This document shows, one piece after another, positions 36,230 to 46,659 of a stretch of DNA of 64,000 nt. Position 1 is the first letter of the stretch; each line of letters begins with the position of its first letter. The DNA comes from CATQHQ01 sp965243805 (lineage in GTDB: Bacteria > Gemmatimonadota > Gemmatimonadetes > Longimicrobiales > Gaopeijiaceae): the NCBI GenBank assembly GCA_965243805.1, contig OZ251577.1, positions 62,001-126,000 on the forward strand, given 5' to 3'. The notes under the pieces were generated by a model. The model made no database searches. It was not told the origin of the DNA and saw nothing but the letters and a program-made list of their open reading frames with translations. Position numbers and translations under genes: made by a program.

Positions 36230-36245
36230 TGGCACGCTCGTTGCA
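36230..36245 (+). promoter_or_regulatory. sigma54 (-24/-12) promoter of dnaK
   Basis: TGGCAC-GCTCG-TTGCA matches the sigma54 consensus TGGCAC-N5-TTGCW at every defined position, with GG (36231-36232) and GC (36243-36244) exactly ten bases apart. Transcription would begin about 36256, leaving a leader of about 60 bases before the dnaK ATG. No other sigma54-like match was noticed in the window's intergenic DNA. Confidence 0.75.
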
Positions 36246-36316
36246 ACAAGCCAGCTTCCGTTACCGTTAGGGCACTCCGGCCCCCACCAGCACCCCGAAA
36301 GGACGCGGCAAGCACA

Positions 36317-38251
<1,935 letters not shown>

Positions 38252-38281
38252 GGTCCCAGCGACCGAACGAGGAGCAAGAAC

Positions 38282-39850
38282 GTGAGCAACGATCGAGGAG
38301 GCCAGGACGGAGGCCATGACCTCCTGAAGACGAAGGTTACGATCGCCCTGGCGGTGGCAGGGGCGTTCCTGGGCGGGATCGGGCTGGCGGCCCAGTTCGG
38401 CTTCGTGGAGCTCCGGAGCGCTCCCGAGGCCGTCCGGGTGGAGACCCAGGCCCAGTTGCCAGCGGCGGCGGTCCAGCCCGCGCTGGACCTGAGCGACGCC
38501 TTCGTGGCGATCGCCGAGGCGGTCACGCCGTCGGTGGTTCGGATTGAGGCGCAGAGGCGGGAGGAGGCTCGCCGGCTGTCGCTGAACGAGTTCTTCCAGA
38601 GGCGGCCCGACCCCCGTCGGCAGCAGCTGGTGAGGCGCGGGGGAAGCGGGTTCGTGGTCACCGGGGACGGCTACGTGATGACCAACAACCACGTGGTGGA
38701 GGGCGCCGAGGAGATCAGCGTGATCCTGTCGGACGGGCGAACGTTCGACGCCGAGCTGGTGGGCGCGGACCCGACCACCGATGTGGCCGTGGTCAAGATC
38801 GCGGGCCCGGACCTGGTTCCCGTCTCCCTGGGTTCGTCTGCCGAGGTGCGGGTGGGCGAATGGGTGCTGGCGATCGGCAACCCGGGCTTCGGGCCCAACG
38901 CCGTCGCCGGCGCGCTGGACTTCACCGTGACCGCCGGAATCGTGTCGGCGCGAGGACGAAGCCTCGACCTGATCCGCCAGGAGCTGCAGAACGACGGCGC
39001 CACGACGGCGGGCTTCGCCATCGAGGACTTCATCCAGACCGACGCGGCGATCAACCAGGGCAACTCCGGGGGGCCGATGGTCGACCTCCGAGGCCAAGTG
39101 ATCGGGATCAACGCGGCGCTCTACAGCCAGACGGGCTTCTACATGGGCTACGGGTTCGCGATTCCCATCGACCTGGCCCGGAGGATCATGGAGGACTTGG
39201 TGGAGTACGGGCGGGTGCGGCGGGCCTACCTGGGCGTGAGGATGGTGCCGGTGACGCCGGAGGACGCGGAGGTCTACGGCCTGCCGGAGATCGCCGGCGC
39301 CCTGGTTCAGAGCGTCGAGGAGGACACCCCTGCCGCCGCGGCCGGATTGGGGCAGGAGGACGTGATCACAGCGGTGGAAGGCGTGCCGGTGCGCAGCAGC
39401 AACGACCTGCAGCACAAGATCGCGCTGCGCACGCCGGGCGACCGTGTGCGGATCACAATCTACCGGGACGGCGCTCCCCAGGACGTGACGGTTCGGCTGG
39501 GCGAGGCGCCGCTCTCCGAAGAGGTGGCCGAGCCTGCTCCCGAGGCGCAGGGCCAGACTTCCGACAAGCTGGGGGTCGAAGTGGCCGAGATCACGTCGGA
39601 GGTCGCGGGAGCTCTGCGGCTGGAATCGACGGACGGGGCCGTGGTGACCGACGTGGAACAGGGCGGACCGGCGCACCGACGGGGCATCGAACGCGGGTGC
39701 GTGATCCGCGAGATCAACCGGCGCTCCGTGAACGATCCCGGCGACGTGACGGACGCCCTACGGGACGTGGGGGCCGGCGAGGTGGTGTCCGTGCGGGTCT
39801 TGTGCGGCGCCGGAGAGCCGAACGTGGTCAACGTCCGAACGCGAAGGTAG
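38282..39850 (+). CDS. degP: DegP/HtrA-type serine endoprotease (Do family)
   Basis: Periplasmic quality-control protease and chaperone (522 aa). N-terminal membrane anchor or signal (KVTIALAVAGAFLGGIGLAA), trypsin-like domain with catalytic His in MTNNHVVEG, Asp in DPTTDVAVVKI and Ser in QGNSGGPMVDL, then two PDZ domains (AYLGVRMVPVTPEDAEVYGL... and KLGVEVAEITSEVAGAL...). The start is GTG with GAGGAG seven bases upstream. It directly follows dnaK and may share its transcript. Confidence 0.96.
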   Translation: MSNDRGGQDGGHDLLKTKVTIALAVAGAFLGGIGLAAQFGFVELRSAPEAVRVETQAQLPAAAVQPALDLSDAFVAIAEAVTPSVVRIEAQRREEARRLSLNEFFQRRPDPRRQQLVRRGGSGFVVTGDGYVMTNNHVVEGAEEISVILSDGRTFDAELVGADPTTDVAVVKIAGPDLVPVSLGSSAEVRVGEWVLAIGNPGFGPNAVAGALDFTVTAGIVSARGRSLDLIRQELQNDGATTAGFAIEDFIQTDAAINQGNSGGPMVDLRGQVIGINAALYSQTGFYMGYGFAIPIDLARRIMEDLVEYGRVRRAYLGVRMVPVTPEDAEVYGLPEIAGALVQSVEEDTPAAAAGLGQEDVITAVEGVPVRSSNDLQHKIALRTPGDRVRITIYRDGAPQDVTVRLGEAPLSEEVAEPAPEAQGQTSDKLGVEVAEITSEVAGALRLESTDGAVVTDVEQGGPAHRRGIERGCVIREINRRSVNDPGDVTDALRDVGAGEVVSVRVLCGAGEPNVVNVRTRR

Positions 39851-39880
39851 GCAAGGGCGACGGCTGGCCCCAGGGCCGGA

Positions 39881-39926
39881 GTTGGGCTGGCCCGAGGGGC
39901 CGGAGTCGTCGGGGCGGCCCAGCCCC
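39881..39926 (+). terminator. GC-rich hairpin after degP, possible terminator
   Basis: GGGCTGG (39884-39890) can pair with CCAGCCC (39919-39925), extended by a further GGCC match with one bulge. There is no U-run after it, so intrinsic termination is doubtful; it may be Rho-linked or only a chance hairpin in GC-rich DNA. The rest of the gap to the tRNA (to 40118) has a somewhat AT-rich patch around 39980-40000 that may hold the tRNA promoter. Confidence 0.3.
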
Positions 39927-40118
39927 CAGTTGCCGGCTGAACGAGGGGTCTCGCACGCGGGGAGGCGGGACTCCTGGTTCCAATTCCATTATCCTAGTAG
40001 TGCGACACGGGGAGGCCGGCAAGTGTGGTGAGGCTGGCAAGTGCTCCTCTTGTTGAAAGCAACTGTGGCGGGGAGAGAGGTTCTTCCCGCATTCCAACGG
40101 AGCGAGAGCGACGGAACT

Positions 40119-40201
40119 GCGAAAGTGGCGGAACTGGTAGACGCGCAAGACTTAGGATCTTGTGGCCCCGAGCCGTGGGGGTTCGAGTCCCCCCTTTCGC
40201 A
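40119..40201 (+). tRNA. tRNA-Leu (anticodon UAG)
   Basis: Acceptor GCGAAAG pairs with CTTTCGC, anticodon stem CAAGA/TCTTG around loop CTTAGGA (anticodon TAG), long class II variable arm, T arm GGGGG-TTCGAGT-CCCCC, discriminator A. CCA is not encoded. It lies 42 bases before tig, a common arrangement. Confidence 0.96.
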
Positions 40202-40243
40202 CTGGGCTAGCGTGGGGCGGTCGCACTGGGCGCCGGGCGGCCG

Positions 40244-42385
40244 ATGACGGCGGTGGTGGACCCGGCCAGACTCCAAGCGACCGTGACGGAGGGCAAGCAC
40301 TGCATGCGCTTCCTCGAGGTGGCGGTCCCGGCCGACTTGGTGGACATGGAGCGGCAGGCCGCGTCGCGCAAGCTGGCCGGGCAGATGAAGATCAGGGGCT
40401 TCCGCAAGGGCAAGGTGCCGACCGGCTTCGTGAACCGTCGGTTCGCCGGCGTCGTGCGGGAAGAGGCGATGGACAAGCTGGTTCGGGGGTCGGCCTGGGC
40501 CGTCATCGATTCCCGCGGAATGAGGCCGGTTTCCCCTGTCCAGATCGACGAGATCGACATCGCGTCCGAGGGCGTTCTGACCTTCAAGGCGTCGTTCGAG
40601 GTGGCGCCCGAGGTCAAGATCAGCCGGTTGGGCGGCTTCGTCCTGGCGCCTCCGCCGGGCACTCCCCCGCTGAACGGCGCGGTGGAGCAGCACATGGAGG
40701 GACTTCGGCACCGCCTGGCGACGTGGCGCAGCACCGACGAGGGAACGCCTGCTGTTGGCGACAAGGCGACGGTGGTGCTGGCCCGAGCGGACTCGGGCGG
40801 CGACGAGGCGGACTCGACGGAGGCGGACTCGACTGGGACAGACGCGACGGATCCGGACGGCGACGAAGAAGGCGGGCGGCGCTCCTACGACTTCTTGGTG
40901 GGCAGCGACCAAGCCCTCCCCGGAATCCAGAAGGCCGTGCAGACGCTGACCGTGGGCGAGGAGGGCGAGTTCGACGTGGAGTTCCCCGGCGACGAGGAGG
41001 GTGCGCCGAGCGAGACCAGGAGGCTTCGGGTCCACCTAACGGGTCGGCAAGTCCGGGAGGTGCCCGAGTTCGACGAGTTGGCCCGGCGTTTGGGAAAGGA
41101 GTCGCCGGACGAGCTGAGGGATGCGCTCCGGGAAGGGCTGGAGGACGCCCACGCCACGGAGGTGGAGAAGGACCGAGACCGGCAGCTCGTGCACATGTTC
41201 GTAGAAGCCAACGACTTCGATGTCCCGGCGTCGCTCGTGGAGAAGGTGGCGGAGATGCTCATCGACGACGTCGCCGCGACCTACGGACTCCCACCGGAAG
41301 ACGTCAACGAAGAGCTCCGGGAGACGATCAGGCCTCAAGTGCAGGAGGCGGCGGAGTTCAACGCCAAGCGCGAGCTTCTTCTCGGACGGCTGGCCGAGGA
41401 CCACGGGCTCGAGGCGTCAGAGGAAGAGGTGGACGCGGAAGTGGAGGCGATCGCCCAGGACGAAGGCGAGCCGCCCGGAGAGGTCTACTCCCGGCTTCAG
41501 CGCTCGGGCGAGATCAGGGACATTCACCAACAGGTGACGGGCCGAAAGGTCCGGGACTTTCTCAGGCGGCAGTCGGGCTCCAGTGACGATCCCAGAGCCG
41601 CCGGCAAACGGGAGCGAAGGAGGGTCTACGCGGATGGCCACATTTCCGCCCTACGTGATCGAACGCACGAGCCGAGGGGAGCGCAGCTACGACATCTTCA
41701 GCCGCCTCCTGATGGACCGGATCGTCTTCCTGGGCACCGAGATCAACGACCCGGTGGCGAACATCGTCATCGCCCAGCTCCTGTTCCTGGACGCCGACGA
41801 CCCGGGGCGAGAGATCTTCCTCTACATCAACTCGCCCGGCGGCGTCGTGTACTCTGGGCTCGCCATCTACGACACGATCAACCACCTGCGCGCTCCCGTG
41901 TCCACCTACTGCGTCGGAATGGCGGCTTCGATGGGCGCGGTGCTGCTGTCGGCAGGGGCGAAGGGCAAGCGCAACGCCCTGCCCAACTCGCGGATCATGC
42001 TGCACCAGCCCTCGTCGGGGTACCGCGGCACGGCGGCGGACATCGAGATCGCGGCGAAGGAAGTGCTGGACACCCGGGAGCGGCTCAACCGCATCTTGGC
42101 GGAAGCCACTGGCCAGGAGATCGACAAGATCGCGGCCGACGTGGATCGAGACCGCTGGATGAGCGCCCAGGAAGCGGTCGAGTACGGCTTGGTGGACCAA
42201 GTCCTCGTGAAGGAAGACGGGGACTCGGACGGGACGGGGAACGGGAACGGGGACGGGGACGGTCCCGAGGGCCCCGGGTCGGCGAAGGGTCCCAGGTCGG
42301 CCAAGGTCCGCAGGTAAGGAGACGCCCGCCATGTCCGACAAGCACCTGCGTTGCAGCTTCTGCGGCAAGTCCAAGGAGTCGGTGA
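40244..42385 (+). CDS. tig: trigger factor, without a stop codon at its expected end
   Basis: Ribosome-bound chaperone and peptidyl-prolyl isomerase. The N-terminal ribosome-binding domain has the signature GFRKGKVP; the FKBP-like middle domain follows with an acidic insert (DSTEADSTGTDATDPDGDEE), then the helical C-domain. The recognisable protein ends near residue 447 (base about 41583), close to the E. coli length of 432. No stop is found there: the frame stays open through the whole of clpP to 42385, where a 713-residue product would end. The extra 270 residues look like an off-frame reading of clpP (Arg/Pro/His-rich), so either a stop-loss or a frameshift, natural or in assembly, is likely. 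A TGA in another phase sits at 41584. Confidence 0.85.
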   Translation: MTAVVDPARLQATVTEGKHCMRFLEVAVPADLVDMERQAASRKLAGQMKIRGFRKGKVPTGFVNRRFAGVVREEAMDKLVRGSAWAVIDSRGMRPVSPVQIDEIDIASEGVLTFKASFEVAPEVKISRLGGFVLAPPPGTPPLNGAVEQHMEGLRHRLATWRSTDEGTPAVGDKATVVLARADSGGDEADSTEADSTGTDATDPDGDEEGGRRSYDFLVGSDQALPGIQKAVQTLTVGEEGEFDVEFPGDEEGAPSETRRLRVHLTGRQVREVPEFDELARRLGKESPDELRDALREGLEDAHATEVEKDRDRQLVHMFVEANDFDVPASLVEKVAEMLIDDVAATYGLPPEDVNEELRETIRPQVQEAAEFNAKRELLLGRLAEDHGLEASEEEVDAEVEAIAQDEGEPPGEVYSRLQRSGEIRDIHQQVTGRKVRDFLRRQSGSSDDPRAAGKRERRRVYADGHISALRDRTHEPRGAQLRHLQPPPDGPDRLPGHRDQRPGGEHRHRPAPVPGRRRPGARDLPLHQLARRRRVLWARHLRHDQPPARSRVHLLRRNGGFDGRGAAVGRGEGQAQRPAQLADHAAPALVGVPRHGGGHRDRGEGSAGHPGAAQPHLGGSHWPGDRQDRGRRGSRPLDERPGSGRVRLGGPSPREGRRGLGRDGERERGRGRSRGPRVGEGSQVGQGPQVRRRPPCPTSTCVAASAASPRSR
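41634..42317 (+). CDS. clpP: ATP-dependent Clp protease proteolytic subunit
   Basis: Serine peptidase forming the ClpP barrel that works with ClpX. Catalytic triad: Ser99 in GMAASMGAVL, His124 in MLHQPSSGYRG and Asp173 in DVDRDRWMS. Start ATG 41634 has AAGGAGG ten bases upstream and gives the N-terminus MATFPPYVIERTSRGERSYD; an in-frame GTG at 41583 is less likely. The C-terminus carries an unusual Gly/Asp/Asn-rich repeat tail of about 30 residues. The whole gene lies inside the open frame of tig in another phase. clpX follows 13 bases later. Confidence 0.96.
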   Translation: MATFPPYVIERTSRGERSYDIFSRLLMDRIVFLGTEINDPVANIVIAQLLFLDADDPGREIFLYINSPGGVVYSGLAIYDTINHLRAPVSTYCVGMAASMGAVLLSAGAKGKRNALPNSRIMLHQPSSGYRGTAADIEIAAKEVLDTRERLNRILAEATGQEIDKIAADVDRDRWMSAQEAVEYGLVDQVLVKEDGDSDGTGNGNGDGDGPEGPGSAKGPRSAKVRR

Positions 42386-43569
42386 AGAAGTTCATCTCCG
42401 GGCCTTCGGTCTACATCTGCAACGAGTGCGTCTCGCTCTGCAACGAGATCCTCGCCGAAGAGGAAGAGCGCGAGAGCCGCGAGAAGGCAGCCAGCAGCTT
42501 GGTGCCCGAGGAGATCAAGGACATCCTCGACCAGTACGTGATCGGACAGGAGCAGGCGAAGCGGTCCCTTTCGGTGGCGGTGTACAACCACTACAAGCGG
42601 GTGCACCGGCAGGGGATCCTGGACGACGTGGAGATCGACAAGGCCAACGTGCTTCTGGTGGGTCCCACCGGCGTGGGCAAGACGTTGCTGGCCCAGACGC
42701 TGGCGCGCACGCTTCAAGTCCCCTTCACCATCGCCGACGCCACTACGCTGACGGAAGCGGGCTACGTGGGCGAGGACGTGGAGAACATCCTGGTGCGGCT
42801 CTTGCAGGCCAGCGACTTCAACTTGGCGGACTGCGAGCAGGGGATCGTCTACATCGACGAGCTGGACAAGATCGCGCGCAAGTCCGAGAACCGGTCGATC
42901 ACCAGGGACGTGTCGGGCGAGGGAGTGCAGCAGGCGCTGCTGAAGATCCTGGAGGGCACGGTGGCCAATGTGCCGCCGCAGGGCGGACGCAAGCATCCGC
43001 AACAGGAGTACTTCCAGATCGACACGAGGAACATCCTCTTCATCTGCGGCGGGGCCTTCGAGGGGCTGGACAAGATCATCGAGCGGCGGATCGGCAAGCG
43101 GCAGATCGGCTTCGGCGACGAGGAACGCCCGGTTCGGGCCGAGATCGAGGGGAACCCGATCAACCATCTCGAACCAGAGGACTTGCAGCGGTTCGGGCTG
43201 ATCCCCGAACTGGTCGGCAGGCTGCCGGTGACGGTGGGGCTGGAGGAGCTGGACCTGGACTCGCTGGTGAGGATCCTGCAGGAGCCGAAGAACGCGCTGG
43301 TGAAGCAGTACCAGAAGGTCTTCGAGATGGACGGCGCGGGGCTGACCTTCGATCCCGCCGCGCTTCGGGCGATCGCCAGCCGTTGCCTCAACCGGGGCAC
43401 TGGCGCCCGGGGGCTGCGGGCCGTGATGGAGCGGGTGATGCGGGACGTGATGTTCGACCTGCCCTCCCGGAACGACGTGCGGGAGGTGGTGGTGACGCCC
43501 GAGAGCGTGGCCGGCAATGTGCCTCCCCTGCTAGTCCTGCGGCCCGAAGCTCGCAGGAAGGAAGCCTGA
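42331..43569 (+). CDS. clpX: Clp protease ATPase subunit ClpX
   Basis: AAA+ unfoldase feeding ClpP (412 aa). Zinc-binding domain with Cys8, Cys11, Cys30 and Cys33 (CSFCGKS ... ICNEC), Walker A GPTGVGKTLLA, Walker B IVYIDELDKIA, sensor and the RFGLIPELVGRLPV substrate-pore region. AAGGAG lies ten bases before the ATG. In the order tig-clpP-clpX-lon. Confidence 0.98.
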   Translation: MSDKHLRCSFCGKSKESVKKFISGPSVYICNECVSLCNEILAEEEERESREKAASSLVPEEIKDILDQYVIGQEQAKRSLSVAVYNHYKRVHRQGILDDVEIDKANVLLVGPTGVGKTLLAQTLARTLQVPFTIADATTLTEAGYVGEDVENILVRLLQASDFNLADCEQGIVYIDELDKIARKSENRSITRDVSGEGVQQALLKILEGTVANVPPQGGRKHPQQEYFQIDTRNILFICGGAFEGLDKIIERRIGKRQIGFGDEERPVRAEIEGNPINHLEPEDLQRFGLIPELVGRLPVTVGLEELDLDSLVRILQEPKNALVKQYQKVFEMDGAGLTFDPAALRAIASRCLNRGTGARGLRAVMERVMRDVMFDLPSRNDVREVVVTPESVAGNVPPLLVLRPEARRKEA

Positions 43570-43591
43570 CCGGCGCGACGCGCGTCTGCCG

Positions 43592-46063
43592 ATGGCCAAG
43601 CTCCACCGGGTAGACGGCTCGTTCGAGATCCCGGACGCCCTCCCGTTCATCGCGCTGAGGGACTTGGTCTACTTCCCGTACATGGTCTTGCCCCTGCTCG
43701 TCGGTCGGCCTCCGTCGGTAGCGGCGCTGGAGGAGGCGGAGGCGGATGGCGGGCTCGCGCTGCTGGTGGCGCAGCGGGACCCGGCTGTGGACGAACCCGG
43801 GCGGGACGACCTCTTCCAGGTGGGCACGGTGATCCGGGTGCTGCGCTCGTCGAAGCTGGCCGACGGCACGGTGCGGGTGGTGATGGAGGGGCTGGGGCGG
43901 GCTGTGGTGGAGAGGTGGCCGGAGGCGGGGCAAGGGTCGCGGGCCAGGGTGCGGCTGCTGACGTCGTGGGAGCGGGAGGGCGAGGCCGGGAGCAGCGAGG
44001 CCAGCGGCAACGAGGCCAAGAGCGTCGGCGGCGAGTCGGGGTCGGGACCCGGGATCAACGCCCTGGCCCACGAGGTGGAGGAGCTGTTCCGGGAGTACGC
44101 CCGCATGTCGGAGAACATCCCCGACCAAGTTGTGGAGCTGGTGGAGGCGCACGCGGACCGGGTCCGTCGATCGCTGCTGATGGCAGGACATCTGCTGGTG
44201 GGCGCTGCCGAGAAGCAGGAGCTGCTGGAGGAAGAGGAGTTGGCGGGCCGGTACCGAATCCTCCAGGAGATTCTCGTCCGAGAGAACGAAGTCCTGCGCA
44301 TCCACGCCAAGCTGGACGCGGAGATCGGCTTCACCCTCGGAGAAGGTCGGCGGGTGCATCCGCCGGACGATCCGCTGGCCGCTCTGCGAAGGCACGCCAG
44401 CGAGGGAGACCCGGAGTGGACCGAGCTGGAGCGGACGATCGCCGTCACTCCCCTGCCCGCCCACGCCAAGGATCGGGTCGAGAAGGAGTTCGGGCGGCTG
44501 CGGAAGCTGAGCTCCGTCGCGCCGGAAGCGTCGGTGATCCGCACGTACCTGGACTGGATTCTGGCGCTCCCGTGGGAAAGCGAGACCAAGGACAACCTGG
44601 ACGTGACCCATGCGGCGACGGTGCTGGAAGAGGAGCACTACGGGCTGGAAGAGGTCAAGGAGCGCCTTCTGGACCACATCGCCGTGCTGTCGCTGGTGGG
44701 CCAGTTGCAGGGACCGATCCTGTGCCTTGTGGGGCCGCCGGGGGTGGGCAAGACCTCGCTGGGGCGGAGCATCGCCCGCTGCCTGGACCGGAAGTTCGTG
44801 CGGGTCAGCTTGGGCGGGGTGCGGGACGAGGCCGAAATCCGGGGCCACCGTCGCACATACGTGGGGGCGCTGCCCGGGCGCGTCTTGCAGGGGATGCGGA
44901 AGGGAGGCGCACGGAACCCGGTCTTCCTGCTCGACGAGGTGGACAAGCTCGCTCGGGACTTTCACGGGGACCCGGGGGCGGCGCTGCTGGAGGTGCTCGA
45001 CCCGGAGCAGAACCAAGCGTTCACGGACCACTATTTGGAGTTGGAGTTCGACCTGTCGGACGTGCTCTTCGTCGCCACCGCCAACACGCTGGGCGAGATT
45101 CCGGCTCCGCTCCGGGACCGCATGGAGGTGATTCGCCTGTCCGGCTACCTGGACACGGAGAAGCGGATCATCGCGCGGCGGTTCATCTGGCCTCGGCAGG
45201 TGGCGCGGCACGGACTCGAGTCCTACGAGCCCGAGATCGCGGAGGAGGCGGTTCAGGCGGTCGTGGCCCAGTACACTCGGGAGGCCGGCGTGCGGGAGCT
45301 GGAGAGGCGGCTGTCGCGGATCGCGCGGAAGTTGGCGCGGGCCGTGGCGGCGGACGGCGGGAAGGCGCCGCCCAGTGTGGTGGAGCCGGAGGACCTGCGG
45401 GAGCTGCTGGGGCCGCCGCCGCTCCGTCCCCAGCGACGAGACGAGGGGGCGGACCGAGCCGGGATCGCGTGCGGGTTGGCGTGGACCGCAGCCGGCGGCG
45501 AGGTCTTGGAGGTGGAGGTGGCGGCGGTGCCGGGATCCGGAAAGACCCAGCTCACGGGGACGCTTGGCGAGGTGATGAAGGAGTCGGCGTTCGCGGCGGT
45601 CACCTACGCGCGCTCGCGGGCGGGACGGCTGGGGTTGCCGGGGCGGTTCCACAAGGAGATGGACATCCATATCCACATTCCCGAGGGCGCCACCCCCAAG
45701 GACGGGCCGTCGGCGGGGATCACGATCGCCGTGGCGCTGATCTCGGCCCTCACCGAAACCCCGACCCGGGCCGATGTGGCGATGACGGGCGAGATCACTT
45801 TGCGGGGGCGGGTCCTGGCGGTGGGCGGGATCAAGGAGAAGGCGGTGGCGGCTCTGCGGGGAGGGATCCGGCGTGTGCTGCTGCCCGCCGCCAACGCGCC
45901 GGAGATCGAGCAGTTGCCGCAGGAGGTGCGCGACGGTGTGGAGCTGGTGCCGCTCGAGACGATGGACCAAGTGCTGGGCGAGGCGTTGGCGGCGCGTCGG
46001 GTTGGGCGGGCGCGGGAAAGGGCGGCGCGGGAGAAGGCGGCGCTCGGCGCCACGGTCTCGTGA
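43592..46063 (+). CDS. lon: ATP-dependent Lon protease
   Basis: Homo-oligomeric AAA+ serine protease degrading misfolded and regulatory proteins (823 aa). N-domain starts with PDALPFIALRDLVYFPYMV; Walker A GPPGVGKTSLG near residue 383; Walker B VFLLDEVDKL; catalytic dyad Ser707 in PKDGPSAGIT and Lys750 in GGIKEKAVAALRGG. A short Ser/Gly/Asn-rich insert sits near residues 128-155. Its TGA overlaps the engB GTG start. Confidence 0.97.
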   Translation: MAKLHRVDGSFEIPDALPFIALRDLVYFPYMVLPLLVGRPPSVAALEEAEADGGLALLVAQRDPAVDEPGRDDLFQVGTVIRVLRSSKLADGTVRVVMEGLGRAVVERWPEAGQGSRARVRLLTSWEREGEAGSSEASGNEAKSVGGESGSGPGINALAHEVEELFREYARMSENIPDQVVELVEAHADRVRRSLLMAGHLLVGAAEKQELLEEEELAGRYRILQEILVRENEVLRIHAKLDAEIGFTLGEGRRVHPPDDPLAALRRHASEGDPEWTELERTIAVTPLPAHAKDRVEKEFGRLRKLSSVAPEASVIRTYLDWILALPWESETKDNLDVTHAATVLEEEHYGLEEVKERLLDHIAVLSLVGQLQGPILCLVGPPGVGKTSLGRSIARCLDRKFVRVSLGGVRDEAEIRGHRRTYVGALPGRVLQGMRKGGARNPVFLLDEVDKLARDFHGDPGAALLEVLDPEQNQAFTDHYLELEFDLSDVLFVATANTLGEIPAPLRDRMEVIRLSGYLDTEKRIIARRFIWPRQVARHGLESYEPEIAEEAVQAVVAQYTREAGVRELERRLSRIARKLARAVAADGGKAPPSVVEPEDLRELLGPPPLRPQRRDEGADRAGIACGLAWTAAGGEVLEVEVAAVPGSGKTQLTGTLGEVMKESAFAAVTYARSRAGRLGLPGRFHKEMDIHIHIPEGATPKDGPSAGITIAVALISALTETPTRADVAMTGEITLRGRVLAVGGIKEKAVAALRGGIRRVLLPAANAPEIEQLPQEVRDGVELVPLETMDQVLGEALAARRVGRARERAAREKAALGATVS

Positions 46064-46659
46064 TCGTGCGCACTGTGGAGTTCGCCGGATCGGTGGTGGC
46101 GCCGGAGCAGCCGTTGCCGGGCGCACTGCCCCAGATTGCCTTCGCCGGGCGGTCCAACGTGGGCAAGTCGTCGCTGGTGAACCGGCTGCTGGGGCGGACT
46201 CGGCGGGGCGTGGCGAGGGTGTCGGCGTCGCCGGGCAAGACCCAGGCGCTGAACTTCTATCGGGTCAACGACGCCTTCTTCCTGGTCGATCTGCCGGGGT
46301 CGGGGTACGCCCGAGCGCCCGTGGCCGTGCGGGAGCAGTGGCGGCTGCTGGTGCGGGGATACTTGGCTGGCAGCCAGCTGCTGAAGGGCGTGGTGTACTT
46401 GGTGGACTCGCGGCACCCGCCCACTGCCGGGGACCAGGAGTTCGTGGAGTACCTTGCGGAGACGGGGGTGCCGGCGTTGATCGCCCTCACGAAAGTGGAC
46501 AAGTTGAAGGCGTCGCGCCGGGAGCGCGGGATCACAGGCCCGGTCGAGAGGAGCCTGGGCGTTGGAGAGGACCAGATTGTGACGAGTTCGGCGCGAACGG
46601 GCGAGGGCGCGACAGAGCTGCTGGAAGCGATGGCGGCACTGCTGGAGGGCGCGGCGTGA
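46060..46659 (+). CDS. engB: ribosome biogenesis GTPase EngB/YsxC
   Basis: Small TrmE-Era-type GTPase (199 aa) needed for 50S assembly. G1 FAGRSNVGKSSLVNRLLG, switch region with SPGKTQALNFYRV, G3 DLPGSGYA, G4 TKVDKLK, G5 SSARTGEG. GTG start overlaps the lon stop and its own stop overlaps the next gene (GTGA 46656-46659). lon-engB adjacency is common in bacteria. Confidence 0.96.
   Translation: MIVRTVEFAGSVVAPEQPLPGALPQIAFAGRSNVGKSSLVNRLLGRTRRGVARVSASPGKTQALNFYRVNDAFFLVDLPGSGYARAPVAVREQWRLLVRGYLAGSQLLKGVVYLVDSRHPPTAGDQEFVEYLAETGVPALIALTKVDKLKASRRERGITGPVERSLGVGEDQIVTSSARTGEGATELLEAMAALLEGAA

Larger units (their letters stand above)
35961..36316. other. intergenic control region between lipoprotein gene and dnaK
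   Basis: 356 bases without a supported gene. It holds three palindromes in 42-bp repeat units and a sigma54-type promoter facing dnaK (listed separately). There is no CIRCE element (TTAGCACTC-N9-GAGTGCTAA) and no convincing sigma70 -10 box. The first part, 35961-36095, shows nothing definite; a promoter for the divergent lipoprotein gene probably lies there. Confidence 0.7.

Noticed and set aside
36246..36316. A sigma70 promoter (TTGCAA as -35) for dnaK
   Set aside because: No acceptable -10 at 16-18 bases; the TTGCA is fully explained as the -12 part of the sigma54 element.
43388..46126. A 912-codon minus-strand open frame opposite lon
   Set aside because: Same compositional shadow; lon is complete with all catalytic residues.
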